Source: Desulfobacula sp043827005
GTDB lineage: Bacteria; Desulfobacterota; Desulfobacteria; Desulfobacterales; Desulfobacteraceae
Length of the DNA: 64,000 nt
Assembly: GCA_043827005.1 (NCBI GenBank)
Contig: JBDRPM010000019.1
Span: forward strand, 1-64,000
Reading direction: 5' to 3'
Under the pieces are notes generated by a model that made no database searches, had not been told where the DNA came from, and was given only the letters and a program-made list of their open reading frames with translations. Positions 16,867-26,338 of this stretch are shown piece by piece. The stretch's first letter is position 1; every line of letters starts with the position of its first letter. The position numbers and the translations under genes were made by a program.

Positions 16867-18042
16867 TTATTCAAGAGCAACCACCCCAGGCAGTTTTTTA
16901 CCCTCCATCAGATGTAAAAAAGCACCGCCACCGGTTGAAATATAGCTGATCTGATCGGCCACATTGCATTTTTTTGCTGCAAGCCCTGTATCACCCCCGC
17001 CCACGATGGAGAACGCATCAGATGCGGCAATGGCATCAGCCACAATCTGTGTACCAGACATGAACGGTTCCATTTCAAACACCCCCATGGGGCCATTCCA
17101 GACAATGGTTGCAGCATTTTTAATGGCATTGGCATAGGTTATTGCAGTCATGGGCCCGATGTCAAGAGCCATCCAGTGATCCGGAATATCTTTGATCGAT
17201 ACCGTTCTGACCCGGGCTGCCCCATCAAAAGCCTCGGCACAGATCAGATCTTGCGGCAGCAGCAGCTGAACCCCTTTTTGAACTGCTGTTTGAACAATAC
17301 CCGCTGCTGTCTGCAACAGATCCTGTTCAATCATAGACCCTTTGGTATCCACACCCTGGCTTTTCAAAAATGTATTGGCCATGGCCCCGCCGATGATCAG
17401 ACAGTCCACACAATTTAACATATTTTCCAGAGCCGCAAGCTTGGTGGAAACTTTTGCGCCACCAATCACAGCCACCAGAGGTCTTTTTGGATTTTCAACA
17501 GAATCATGATAGGCCTGCATTTCCTGTTCAAGCAAAAACCCGGCTGCTTTTTGATGCACAAATCTTGTGATACCCGTCACCGATGCCTGATCCCGGTGGG
17601 AAACCGCAAACGCATCATTCACATAAACATCGCAAAGCGCAGCAAGCGCATTTGAAAAGGAATCATCATTTTTCTGCTCTTCCGGGTGAAATCTTAAATT
17701 TTCCAAAAGCAGAATCTGGCCGTCCTTTAACTGGTCAACCATTGCCTTGACACCTTCTCCCACACAATCTTCTGCAAAAATCACGGGTTGATCCAATAAT
17801 TGGGACAGCCGCTGTCCAACTTTTTTCAAACTCAACTTTGGGTCTGGTTTTCCTTTGGGCCGGCCCATGTGAGAGGCAAGGATGATTTTTGCTTTATTTT
17901 CGATCAGGTAATGAATCAGATCCAGGGTCGCCTGTATCCGATTATCATCGGTAATATTTAAATCTTCGTCCACAGGGACATTATAATCCACCCGAACAAA
18001 AATCTTTTTGTGTGCCACATCAATCTGTTTGATAGATTTCAT
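16867..18042 (-). CDS. pgk: Phosphoglycerate kinase
   Basis: Glycolytic and gluconeogenic enzyme interconverting 1,3-bisphosphoglycerate + ADP and 3-phosphoglycerate + ATP. The 391-residue protein shows the N-terminal signature VRVDYNVP, substrate-site HMGRPKG and ENLRFHPEE, then AVIGGAKVSTK, NGPMGVFE and GGGDT in the nucleotide domain. ATG 18042 is preferred, with AGGGG nine bases upstream; a TTG two codons earlier lies too close to that site. It is the third gene of a radC-small ORF-pgk run on the minus strand. Confidence 0.97.
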   Translation of the reverse strand: MKSIKQIDVAHKKIFVRVDYNVPVDEDLNITDDNRIQATLDLIHYLIENKAKIILASHMGRPKGKPDPKLSLKKVGQRLSQLLDQPVIFAEDCVGEGVKAMVDQLKDGQILLLENLRFHPEEQKNDDSFSNALAALCDVYVNDAFAVSHRDQASVTGITRFVHQKAAGFLLEQEMQAYHDSVENPKRPLVAVIGGAKVSTKLAALENMLNCVDCLIIGGAMANTFLKSQGVDTKGSMIEQDLLQTAAGIVQTAVQKGVQLLLPQDLICAEAFDGAARVRTVSIKDIPDHWMALDIGPMTAITYANAIKNAATIVWNGPMGVFEMEPFMSGTQIVADAIAASDAFSIVGGGDTGLAAKKCNVADQISYISTGGGAFLHLMEGKKLPGVVALE

Positions 18043-18054
18043 GATCAATTACCC

Positions 18055-18366
18055 CTATTTAATATTTTTTCGATGAATCTGTTTTTTACGGGACCAGCGC
18101 TCAAAAAAATTAATAACCCCGGCTTTTGAACCCCGTTCAAGGATCTCTTCTTCAACCTGGGTCCCCTGTTTTGTGGTCATGGCCTGTTTGAGGCAATCTG
18201 TTTTTAACACACACAGTACATGACATCTTTCAGGAGTTTGTCTCAAGCCGGAATCGGTCATGGGAAAAACCTTTTCAAGACAACCATAACAATCCGGTTT
18301 TTTGATATCCTTGATTTTTTCCAGATCCTGATTCTGGTCAATCTCTTTATTTTTATCTGAACTCAT
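18055..18366 (-). CDS. Small Cys-containing hypothetical protein
   Basis: A 103-residue, highly charged protein with five cysteines clustered in the middle (CYGC, CHVLC and a C further on), suggesting a metal site or disulfides. The N terminus is acidic, the C terminus strongly basic. Its ATG overlaps the radC stop as ATGA, and its stop is 12 nt before pgk, so it is very likely translated as part of a gyrA-radC-orf-pgk operon. I recognise no family. Confidence 0.7.
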   Translation of the reverse strand: MSSDKNKEIDQNQDLEKIKDIKKPDCYGCLEKVFPMTDSGLRQTPERCHVLCVLKTDCLKQAMTTKQGTQVEEEILERGSKAGVINFFERWSRKKQIHRKNIK

Positions 18367-19088
18367 CGTGCGCTGTCAAATTCCCGATTAAAATCGCAGA
18401 TCAATCCCTGGGCTGCAAAACTGTAGACCCCATGGCTGCCGACAATCAAATGCTCATGAACAACAATACCCACATATTTTAATGCAAAACATAATTTTCT
18501 GGTAATACTGATATCACTGGTTGACGGTTCAACATCTCCTGAGGGGTGATTGTGGGCAAATATAACGGCTGCTGCATTGTGCTGCAATGCACTGATAATC
18601 ACTTCTCTTGGATAAACTGAACTGGTGGTCAAGGTTCCTTCAAACAATATCTTTGATGTCAAAACCCGATTTTTGGCATCTAAAAAAACAGCCAGAAAAA
18701 CTTCCCGGTTTTTATGCCCGATAAACTGGTTCAAATAATTGATTAAATCCGATTGATTTTCAACCACATTCTTTTCAATAATCCTGGTTTCCTGATATCG
18801 GTCAGACACCTGTTTGATTAATCGGATACCAAAACTGCTGGCAGGACCGACACCGTGAACCTCACAAAGGGATGCCGGGTCAGCCTCCAGCACTCCCTGA
18901 AATGTTTTAAACCTTTGTAAAAGCTGTTTTGCACTCTGCTTACAGTCTTTTCTGGGCGTGTTTAAAGACAGCAGCAATTCAATGACTTCATAATCATGAA
19001 ATCCATTCAGGCCGTTTTTAAGGAACCGTTCCCTTAATCTGAGCCTATGGCCGTCTGTGCTATGACTCGGTGGGATCTTCCTTGTCAA
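18363..19088 (-). CDS. radC: RadC/JAB-domain protein
   Basis: Member of the RadC (UPF0758) family, with an N-terminal helix-hairpin-helix region (RLRERFLKNGLNGFHDYEVIELLLS and EVHGVGPASS) and a C-terminal JAB/MPN metallo-domain with the HNHPSGDVEPS...D zinc motif. The biochemical role of RadC is unsettled despite its historical 'DNA repair' name. The start is uncertain: a TTG at 19088 follows AAGGAG by 4 nt and lies 29 nt inside the 3' end of gyrA. An ATG at 19151 is also possible but would add residues unlike other family members. The stop overlaps the next gene as ATGA. Confidence 0.88.
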   Translation of the reverse strand: MTRKIPPSHSTDGHRLRLRERFLKNGLNGFHDYEVIELLLSLNTPRKDCKQSAKQLLQRFKTFQGVLEADPASLCEVHGVGPASSFGIRLIKQVSDRYQETRIIEKNVVENQSDLINYLNQFIGHKNREVFLAVFLDAKNRVLTSKILFEGTLTTSSVYPREVIISALQHNAAAVIFAHNHPSGDVEPSTSDISITRKLCFALKYVGIVVHEHLIVGSHGVYSFAAQGLICDFNREFDSAR

Positions 19089-21591
19089 TATTCTCCTTGT
19101 TTTCAGAAAAATCGTCCATGCCTGCTGTATCTGCCTGGTCTGCCTCATCATCTAAGTCCGGATCTTCATCACTTTCCGGAAGACGGGCAATCCCGATAAG
19201 CTTTTCGTTGTCAGACAAATGGATCAGCCGGACTCCCTGGGTATTTCTGCTGATGACATTGATACCGCCGATGGTTGTCCGGATCAGTTTTCCCTTGTCT
19301 GTGATCATCATCAGTTCATCATTACCATCTACCAGGAGCAAGGAGACCATCTTGCCGTTTCGTTCAGATGTCTTAATGGAAAAGACCCCTTTACCGCCAC
19401 GGGTCTGGGCGCGATACTCTTCAACCAGGGTCCGTTTTCCATATCCGTTTTCAGTGACGGTTAACAGGGTATCTTCTGATCCCAGAACGACCATTCCCAC
19501 AACCTTGGCACCTTTATCGATTCTCATCCCCCGGACACCCATGGAACCCCTGGCTGTATCTCGGACATCATCTTCATGGAACCGAATGACCTTTCCGCCC
19601 TCTGATCCCAGAAAAACATCCATGTTTCCATCGGTTATTCTGGCGGCAATCAACTCATCGCCCTCAGCCAGTTTTATGCCAATAAGACCGCCGGATCGCG
19701 GTCTTGAATAGTCCATCAGGTCGGTCTTTTTTACCCGCCCTTTTTTGGTAGCCATGACCACATATTTGTTTTCAACAAATTCATCCACGGTTAACACAGT
19801 GGCCAGTTTTTCCCCTTCATCAAAATTGAGCAGATTGACAATGGCTTTGCCCAGGCTGGACCGGCCGGCCATGGGCAATTCATACACCTTTGACTGGTAA
19901 ACCTTACCGAAATTGGTAATAAACAGGAAGGTAGCATGGGTTGAGGCCACAAAAAGATGTTCCACAAAATCATCTGACTTGGTTCCCATGGCAGTCTTGC
20001 CCTTGCCCCCCCGGTGCTGGCTTGCGTAAAGGGTGACCGGGTTTCGTTTGATATACCCGCTTCGCGTCACCGTTACCACCATATCTTCCTGGGCAATCAG
20101 GTCTTCAATGCTGATGGCAGATGCACTTTCAACAATTTTTGTTCTGCGCTCATCCCCGAACTCTTCGTTCAATTCCTTGAGTTCATCCTTGATCAAGCCT
20201 CTGACCACGTCATCACTGGACAGGATCTGCTTAAACCATGCAATGTCTTTTAAAATGGATTCATATTCACTGATAATCTTTTCTCTTTCAAGACCGGTCA
20301 GCCGCTGCAATCGCATTTCAAGAATGGCCTGGGCCTGAATGTCTGATAACTGGAATCTGGAAATCAAACCTTCTTTGGCCTCTTCCGGAGATCGGGACGC
20401 CCGGATTAATTTTACAACATCATCCAGATTGTCCAGAGCAATTTTCAACCCTTCCAAAATATGGGCTCGTTCTTCTGCTTTTCTCAAGTCAAATCGGGTT
20501 CGCCTGACAATCACGTTTCTGCGGTGATCAATAAAATGGGTCAGGATCTCTTTTAATGTCAAAAGCTGGGGCCGGTTGTTCACAACAGCCAGCAGAATAA
20601 TACCAAAACTGCTCTGCATATAGGTATGTTTATACAACTGGTTAATGACCACTTCGGCAATCTGATCCCGTTTAAGCCCCACCGCAATTCTCATTCCGTC
20701 ACGGTCGGATTCATCCCGGACATAGGCAGCACCGGTGATCACTTTATCCCGCATCAGCTCTGCAATTTTTTCAACCACCCGGGCCTTGTTGACCTGATAA
20801 GGAAGCTCGGTACAGACAATGGTTTCCTGACCGGTTTTTTTATTTTCCTCAACCTCGACCTTTGCCCGGAGGGTGATAATCCCACGTCCTGTGCTATAGG
20901 CTTCAAAAATTCCCTTTAACCCATAAATATGGCCGTAGGTGGGAAAATCAGGGCCTGGAATATGCTCCATCAGATCATACACATCCATGCCAGGATCATC
21001 AATCAGGTGCGTTAAGGCAGAAACGACCTCTCTGATATTGTGCGGCGGAATATTGGTGGTCATTCCAACGGCAATACCGGTTGACCCGTTGACCAGCAAT
21101 GCGGGGAATTTTGTCGGCAACACAACCGGTTCATCAAGGGTTTCATCATAGTTAGGAATAAAATCAACCGTTTCTTTTTCAAGATCAGCCAGCATCTGAT
21201 GGGCGATCTTGCGCATCCTGATTTCCGTATACCTCATGGCTGCCGGAGAATCACCGTCCACAGACCCAAAGTTACCCTGCCCGTCAACCAGCATGTATCG
21301 AAGTGAAAAATCCTGGGCCATACGGACAATGGTATCATAAACAGCAGAATCGCCATGGGGATGATACTTACCAATCACATCACCGACAATACGGGCGGAT
21401 TTTTTATATGGCTTGTTATAGTCATTTCTCAGTTGCTGCATGGCATACAACACACGCCGATGAACCGGCTTTAACCCATCCCGGACGTCAGGCAAAGCTC
21501 TTCCGATAATAACACTCATGGCATATTCAAGATAAGACTGCTTCATCTCCTTCTCGATACTGGTCACATTCTGCTCTTTGTTAATAATCAA
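19060..21591 (-). CDS. gyrA: DNA gyrase subunit A
   Basis: Breakage-reunion subunit of gyrase, which introduces negative supercoils. It has the winged-helix core with HPHGDSAVYD (Ser82 in the quinolone-determining position, the usual sensitive-type residue) and catalytic Tyr121 in AMRYTE, the long coiled coil, and a C-terminal beta-pinwheel with repeated GRG/GGKG motifs. The GyrA box reads QHRGGKG rather than the common QRRGGKG. At 843 residues it is of normal length, with an acidic tail. The start overlaps the stop of the upstream AI-2E-family gene (ATGA); gyrB is not in the window. Confidence 0.96.
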   Translation of the reverse strand: MIINKEQNVTSIEKEMKQSYLEYAMSVIIGRALPDVRDGLKPVHRRVLYAMQQLRNDYNKPYKKSARIVGDVIGKYHPHGDSAVYDTIVRMAQDFSLRYMLVDGQGNFGSVDGDSPAAMRYTEIRMRKIAHQMLADLEKETVDFIPNYDETLDEPVVLPTKFPALLVNGSTGIAVGMTTNIPPHNIREVVSALTHLIDDPGMDVYDLMEHIPGPDFPTYGHIYGLKGIFEAYSTGRGIITLRAKVEVEENKKTGQETIVCTELPYQVNKARVVEKIAELMRDKVITGAAYVRDESDRDGMRIAVGLKRDQIAEVVINQLYKHTYMQSSFGIILLAVVNNRPQLLTLKEILTHFIDHRRNVIVRRTRFDLRKAEERAHILEGLKIALDNLDDVVKLIRASRSPEEAKEGLISRFQLSDIQAQAILEMRLQRLTGLEREKIISEYESILKDIAWFKQILSSDDVVRGLIKDELKELNEEFGDERRTKIVESASAISIEDLIAQEDMVVTVTRSGYIKRNPVTLYASQHRGGKGKTAMGTKSDDFVEHLFVASTHATFLFITNFGKVYQSKVYELPMAGRSSLGKAIVNLLNFDEGEKLATVLTVDEFVENKYVVMATKKGRVKKTDLMDYSRPRSGGLIGIKLAEGDELIAARITDGNMDVFLGSEGGKVIRFHEDDVRDTARGSMGVRGMRIDKGAKVVGMVVLGSEDTLLTVTENGYGKRTLVEEYRAQTRGGKGVFSIKTSERNGKMVSLLLVDGNDELMMITDKGKLIRTTIGGINVISRNTQGVRLIHLSDNEKLIGIARLPESDEDPDLDDEADQADTAGMDDFSENKENIDKEDPTES

Positions 21592-22700
21592 TGTTCGAAC
21601 TCCAATTTTTTATCCTTGAGAACCTTTTCAGGCTCAACCATAAACTGAAAACTTGAAAAATAGATATCTGCAAGGGTTAAAAACAATGTGGCAATCAATG
21701 GTCCGTAGATAATGCCCAACAACCCATAAACCTTTAACCCGCCGATAATCGCAAAAAATACAATCAAAGGGTGCATTCGCACCCGGTTTCCCACCACTTT
21801 GGGCTTAAAAAGGTATTCAACCCCCCAGGACAGAAAAGCATAAAAAACAATGAGAAGAATGCCGGCTGCCAGCCTGGCTTTAAGCATTAAAATCACTGCA
21901 GCAGGAATCATGACAATCCCGATTCCCACAATGGGTAAAAAGGCCAGAAATCCCATAATCCCTCCCCAGAGAAAGGGAGAATTCAACCCCAGAAACCAGA
22001 AAATCAAACCACCGGCACACCCCTGGATCAACCCGCCAAGCCCATTTCCAAGAAGAACCGCTCCTGACATGCCCATAAACTTTTCAAATAATTTTGCATC
22101 ATGTTCATCCGGCAGAGGCGATAAATCATAAATATATTTGATAAATTTTTCCCCATCAATAAACATGTAAAATACAACAATGAGCATTAAAGCAAAGTAT
22201 AAAACCAGACTGAGAACATTGGATGTAATGGCTCTGGCCTGCTCGAACAAAGAAAGACCCACCACCTTTCCCAATTCTGAAACAGGGGTAATCAACGCAT
22301 CCCATGTGATACTTTTTTCAATCCCTACCCTGGCCAGCAGCAAATTAATCCGATCAAGTGCCCGGGTGCTCTCCAGAAGGTTCTTCAACTGGTTGGAAAA
22401 TACCGCGTCCTTGGCCATGGCATATAGACCAAAGGCCTCTTTGGACAGGATACCAACAAAGAAAACCACCGGGACAAACACCACAAAAAAGATCAGAACA
22501 CAGGTCAGAACCGATGCATATTCCGGCTTTAATTTTCTTGAAAAAAATTTAAAGACCGGCCTGAAAATTCCAGTGGAAACAATACCGAGAATAATCGTGG
22601 CAAAAAAAGGAGCAATCAGATTTCCTGCAAGAACGATTGCAATACAGAACAGGGCAATAAAAAAAATAAAAACCGCTTTCTGAGAAATATGCTGCTCCAA
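21588..22700 (-). CDS. AI-2E-family (PerM/YdiK-like) inner-membrane protein
   Basis: A 370-residue polytopic membrane protein with about seven hydrophobic segments: two N-terminal, one near residue 65, and a C-terminal group including FLPIVGIGIVMIPAA and the YGLLGIIYGPLIATL signature of the AI-2E transporter (UPF0118) family. Members export small solutes or act in ion homeostasis; the substrate cannot be told from sequence. Its stop overlaps the gyrA start. About 110 bp upstream a small membrane ORF lies on the same strand. Confidence 0.85.
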   Translation of the reverse strand: MEQHISQKAVFIFFIALFCIAIVLAGNLIAPFFATIILGIVSTGIFRPVFKFFSRKLKPEYASVLTCVLIFFVVFVPVVFFVGILSKEAFGLYAMAKDAVFSNQLKNLLESTRALDRINLLLARVGIEKSITWDALITPVSELGKVVGLSLFEQARAITSNVLSLVLYFALMLIVVFYMFIDGEKFIKYIYDLSPLPDEHDAKLFEKFMGMSGAVLLGNGLGGLIQGCAGGLIFWFLGLNSPFLWGGIMGFLAFLPIVGIGIVMIPAAVILMLKARLAAGILLIVFYAFLSWGVEYLFKPKVVGNRVRMHPLIVFFAIIGGLKVYGLLGIIYGPLIATLFLTLADIYFSSFQFMVEPEKVLKDKKLEFEH

Positions 22701-22807
22701 AATTCACCCACCTATTCAGGTGCTGATAAAAAAAAATCACACCATGCCAGCCGCACGATGTTAAAACAGATCAATACTGCTGTGCATAAAGTCAAACAAT
22801 CACTGCG

Positions 22808-22963
22808 CTAGTTTCTGATCAAGCCCAGAACGGCAAGGGCAAGAAGGATCTCAAAAATGATCACCTGAACAAAACTTGCAAAAAAATGAAAGACAATGCC
22901 GCCGCCAACAATAGCCGGCACTGCCGTGTAAATCAAGATACCTAATTTCCTGGGAATATCCAT
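22808..22963 (-). CDS. 51-residue membrane miniprotein
   Basis: Found by reading the gap upstream of the AI-2E gene. The ORF starts ATG at 22963 and ends TAG at 22808, encoding MDIPRKLGIL... with two hydrophobic stretches (about residues 8-27 and 29-48) and a short basic N terminus and C-terminal RN. AAAGGGGTG lies about 8-16 nt upstream of the start. The clean alternation of charged ends and hydrophobic core, the ribosome site and the orientation toward the AI-2E-family gene support translation. No family is recognised. Confidence 0.55.
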   Translation of the reverse strand: MDIPRKLGILIYTAVPAIVGGGIVFHFFASFVQVIIFEILLALAVLGLIRN

Positions 22964-23091
22964 TATAAAAACACCCCTTTACAGACTCAATTATATCCAA
23001 TTGTTTTTCTATTAAAAACCATTCAGATTCTTACCATTTTAATGATTTCAAGTAAAGGGAAAACAGCAGAATAACGATATCATTCCTCTTC

Positions 23092-23120
23092 TTGACACGC
23101 GCATCTAAATCCCTTATTCT
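23092..23120 (+). promoter_or_regulatory. Candidate sigma-70 promoter of the pseudokinase-protease gene
   Basis: A perfect TTGACA (23092-23097), exactly 17 nt, then TATTCT (23115-23120), about 85 nt ahead of the start codon. The rest of the gap 22964-23206 holds nothing else I can name. Confidence 0.55.
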
Positions 23121-23206
23121 AAAAGAAAAAATACACATTATATGGCTATAATAAGGCCTGTAATCATTCTTCATACAGGCTTAAAATCAAAAAAAGTGCC
23201 CCTGAT

Positions 23207-26200
23207 ATGAAACAATGCCCCTCATGCGACCAAACTGTCTCTGAAAAAGTTATTACCTGCCCGGCCTGTGGCACCCACATGATTAACACAATGAAGTATA
23301 TTGATGACTACCGGGTCCAGGCAATTATTCATGAAGGGCATTCTTCCATTGTCTGCAAAGCAAAAAAAGACGATGCCCTGCAACCGGTTTCCATCAGGAT
23401 ATTTACTGAAAACTCCGGTGTTGATGAACAGATCGCCCACCGCCTTGAGCGAGAGTTAAAAGAACTTAACAAGCTGCCTGCAGAACATTTTGTCCAGCAC
23501 TATGCTTTGAAACAAAGCCGGAACGGACACTGGTACAGAATAAGCGAATGGGTGGATGCATCAGACTGGGGCACTATTTTCATGTCAGGCCTGCTCAATG
23601 ATCAGCGAAAAATAGTCACCCTGTTTCACAATATCGCCTCTGTTCTTGATCTGTTGCACAAACACGACCATTTTATGCCCTACCTGATTTTAGATGACAT
23701 CCTGATCCCGAAAAAACGAGCTGACGCGCTTCATGTAAAAATCAACTATAAGTTGTCCCGGTTTTTGAATGCCCGGGCCACCCACCACGGCCCCATGTTG
23801 CAAAAACTATTGGATTGTCACCCGGACATTATCAACAAAAGGGCCATTGACTTTAAAAGCGGCATCTGGTCACTTGGCAAAATCTTTGTGGAACTGTTGA
23901 CCGCTGATCCCAATCTCAAAGAGTTTCCTTCCAAACTTGATACTTTAAAAGGACTTGATCCTGACCTTGTGGTCCTGATTAAGTTGATGTTGTCTGATGA
24001 CCCCGGGCTTCGTCCCCAGACCATGGAAAAAGTAACCGCTGCCTTGTCTTGCATATTGGACCGATTGCCCTATGACAGTCAGGTATCAGATAAAATTGAA
24101 AAGAAACCACCCTTGACCCATGAATTACAATGGTTCAAACGGGTAATTGTCATCCTGATTTTCATCATTCTGGGCATGATCGGATTTGGCGGGGTATCCT
24201 GGTTTAAACTCAAAACCGGACTTGAAAAAAAAGATGACGTCTTCAGTGAATTTGTTGAATCCTACGCCAGTTCAGTGGCTTTTGTCATGGTTGAATACTG
24301 GTTGACCAGTGCTGAAAAAATTATTTATAAAAACAATGTTGAAGGAACTGCTTTTCTGGCTGATGCCAATGGATATATTTTAACCAACCGCCATGTTGCA
24401 TGCCCCTGGCTGGACGATGCCGGCCTGTTCCAGATTTACAACCAGGCCAGCAAACAGGAAAAGTCCGTAACCTTTGATTATAAGATCTATTTATGGTTTG
24501 AAGGCGCAAAGGCATTTAACCGCCTGCTGGCACTGCGGGATCCTTCTGAACCCTCTGACGCATATCATCTGTCATCTGCATACAGTACCGGCGGAGAAGG
24601 AAATTTGAGAATCGTCGGCATTCCACGGCCCCAGACAAACACGGAACAGGCAATTAAAAGCCCATTCAAAAATGACTATGCTGTTTTAAAAATCGATCAC
24701 CTGCCGTCGGATTTAAAACCACTGCCCCTTGAAGATCCAACCCATCCATCAATACTCAAACGTCTTTCACCCGTGGTCATTTTAGGTTTTCCTCTGGGCA
24801 ACCGAACCCAGGTGGATCATATCAATACCAGCATCACCAGCGGTCATGTCCGGCGAACCACCAAGGAATTGATTCAGGTGGATACCTCAATTTATTCAGG
24901 AAACAGCGGGGGACCGGCCATTGATGAACAGGGCCGCGTCATTGGAATTGCATCCGGTGTGGTCACGGATTTGACAAGCGGATATCTCCAGATAGCCACC
25001 CCTTTATCAGATTTTGGTCTGGTTTTACCGATTTTGCGTCCAGCAAACCTGATCGAATCCATCAAAAAGGGGCAGCCACAATGGAATGGGGTTCTGGATT
25101 TTTCATTAAGCACAAAACTTGAAGACATCAACCGCCTGGCTGTGGAAAACAAATTCAAACAGGCTGCCGATCTAAGCGAAAAAATGCTTAAAACAAGCAA
25201 TGATCCTGTTTTGATAAATGTCACCGCTATGCTGAATTTTTGCTCGGGTAACATTGATAAATCTAAATCGTTCTTTAAAAAACTTTTAATGATCGAGCCT
25301 GAAAATACAAATGCCCGGTTGATGCTGTTTATTATCGACTGGATACACGATGACACCAGCAGCCATTCTTTTACAAAAGATCTGTTCACCATGGAATGGC
25401 ATGAAGACAATGAATTCATAGGATATCTTGCAAAGGTTTTACGGGATAAAAAAAGAATATCCCCAACCTTAATCGAATATGAAAACCGGCCGGAAAAAAG
25501 CTGGCGCCTTTTCATAGAAGGATTGATCTGTGAAAAAAACAATGACATGGAACAGGCCAAAAAGATGTTCAAACAATCCGTTTTAAACGCCCATATTAAC
25601 GACTGGGTATATTATCTTTCTTTTTCAAGGCTCAATCAGATCCAGCAAACCCTTGCAGGACACCTTGAAGACAAAACAGTGCATCAAAAGGAAGTGAAAA
25701 CCTTTTACAAGCAGGCAAAAGCCTATAGAGAAACACAAGCGCTTCATTCTGAAAAATTTAAAGCCCTGGTCCAGAAATCCGAATCCCGGGCATTGGATTA
25801 TGACCAGAGGATAACGATCTACAACGAACTTCTTGACCTGGTACCGGAAAACAGGACCATTATTGGAAAACTTGCCTTTTCCCACGCTGCCTATGGGGAA
25901 TGGCAGCAATCCATTGAACTGATTGATCGTTTTTTTGCAAACCCCGCACGGCAAACCTCATTAAGTCTCAGTCTGGGCCTGCTCAAAGGTCAGGCGCTCA
26001 GAATAATGGGCAAAGATGAAGAATCAAAAACATTTCTGGAACAATTTTCAAAAACAATTGATAATGCCTGGTATCGAATCATCATCAAACAGCTGAACAC
26101 CAGGCCTGATGCAAAAGAGCTGCTCAAACTGGCTGGGAACAGCCCTGAAAAATTGCTCACTTTGCACACTTCACTGGGACTTTGGGCTGAAGGAAATCAG

Positions 26201-26338
26201 GACAGAAAAAAAGCTGCCGGCCATTACAAGGAAGCCTTAAGCTCTTATCTGGATGACTGGAATGAATACCAGCTGGCCATGGCTCGGATCATGGCCACCC
26301 GAAAACCACTGGAAAAAACACCTCAGTCTTCAGAGTGA
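23207..26338 (+). CDS. Zinc ribbon / pseudokinase / transmembrane / trypsin-like protease / helical-repeat protein
   Basis: A 1043-residue membrane protein in five parts. Residues 4-21 form a CxxC...CxxC zinc ribbon. Residues about 30-290 have a protein-kinase-like fold: the subdomain IX-like IWSLGKIFVELL and the late Arg in DDPGLRP are present, but the VAIK Lys position reads VSIRIF, the HRD loop is HDHFMPY and the DFG position is NYK, so catalysis is unlikely. A membrane segment spans about 312-332. A trypsin/DegP-like serine protease domain (about 350-620) has an intact triad: His396 in TNRHVA, Asp490 in KNDYAVL, Ser567 in SGNSGGP. The rest (about 630-1040) is TPR-like. The protease would lie on the periplasmic side, under control of the cytoplasmic pseudokinase (inference). 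Its 3' end overlaps rarA convergently by 16 nt. Confidence 0.85.
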   Translation: MKQCPSCDQTVSEKVITCPACGTHMINTMKYIDDYRVQAIIHEGHSSIVCKAKKDDALQPVSIRIFTENSGVDEQIAHRLERELKELNKLPAEHFVQHYALKQSRNGHWYRISEWVDASDWGTIFMSGLLNDQRKIVTLFHNIASVLDLLHKHDHFMPYLILDDILIPKKRADALHVKINYKLSRFLNARATHHGPMLQKLLDCHPDIINKRAIDFKSGIWSLGKIFVELLTADPNLKEFPSKLDTLKGLDPDLVVLIKLMLSDDPGLRPQTMEKVTAALSCILDRLPYDSQVSDKIEKKPPLTHELQWFKRVIVILIFIILGMIGFGGVSWFKLKTGLEKKDDVFSEFVESYASSVAFVMVEYWLTSAEKIIYKNNVEGTAFLADANGYILTNRHVACPWLDDAGLFQIYNQASKQEKSVTFDYKIYLWFEGAKAFNRLLALRDPSEPSDAYHLSSAYSTGGEGNLRIVGIPRPQTNTEQAIKSPFKNDYAVLKIDHLPSDLKPLPLEDPTHPSILKRLSPVVILGFPLGNRTQVDHINTSITSGHVRRTTKELIQVDTSIYSGNSGGPAIDEQGRVIGIASGVVTDLTSGYLQIATPLSDFGLVLPILRPANLIESIKKGQPQWNGVLDFSLSTKLEDINRLAVENKFKQAADLSEKMLKTSNDPVLINVTAMLNFCSGNIDKSKSFFKKLLMIEPENTNARLMLFIIDWIHDDTSSHSFTKDLFTMEWHEDNEFIGYLAKVLRDKKRISPTLIEYENRPEKSWRLFIEGLICEKNNDMEQAKKMFKQSVLNAHINDWVYYLSFSRLNQIQQTLAGHLEDKTVHQKEVKTFYKQAKAYRETQALHSEKFKALVQKSESRALDYDQRITIYNELLDLVPENRTIIGKLAFSHAAYGEWQQSIELIDRFFANPARQTSLSLSLGLLKGQALRIMGKDEESKTFLEQFSKTIDNAWYRIIIKQLNTRPDAKELLKLAGNSPEKLLTLHTSLGLWAEGNQDRKKAAGHYKEALSSYLDDWNEYQLAMARIMATRKPLEKTPQSSE

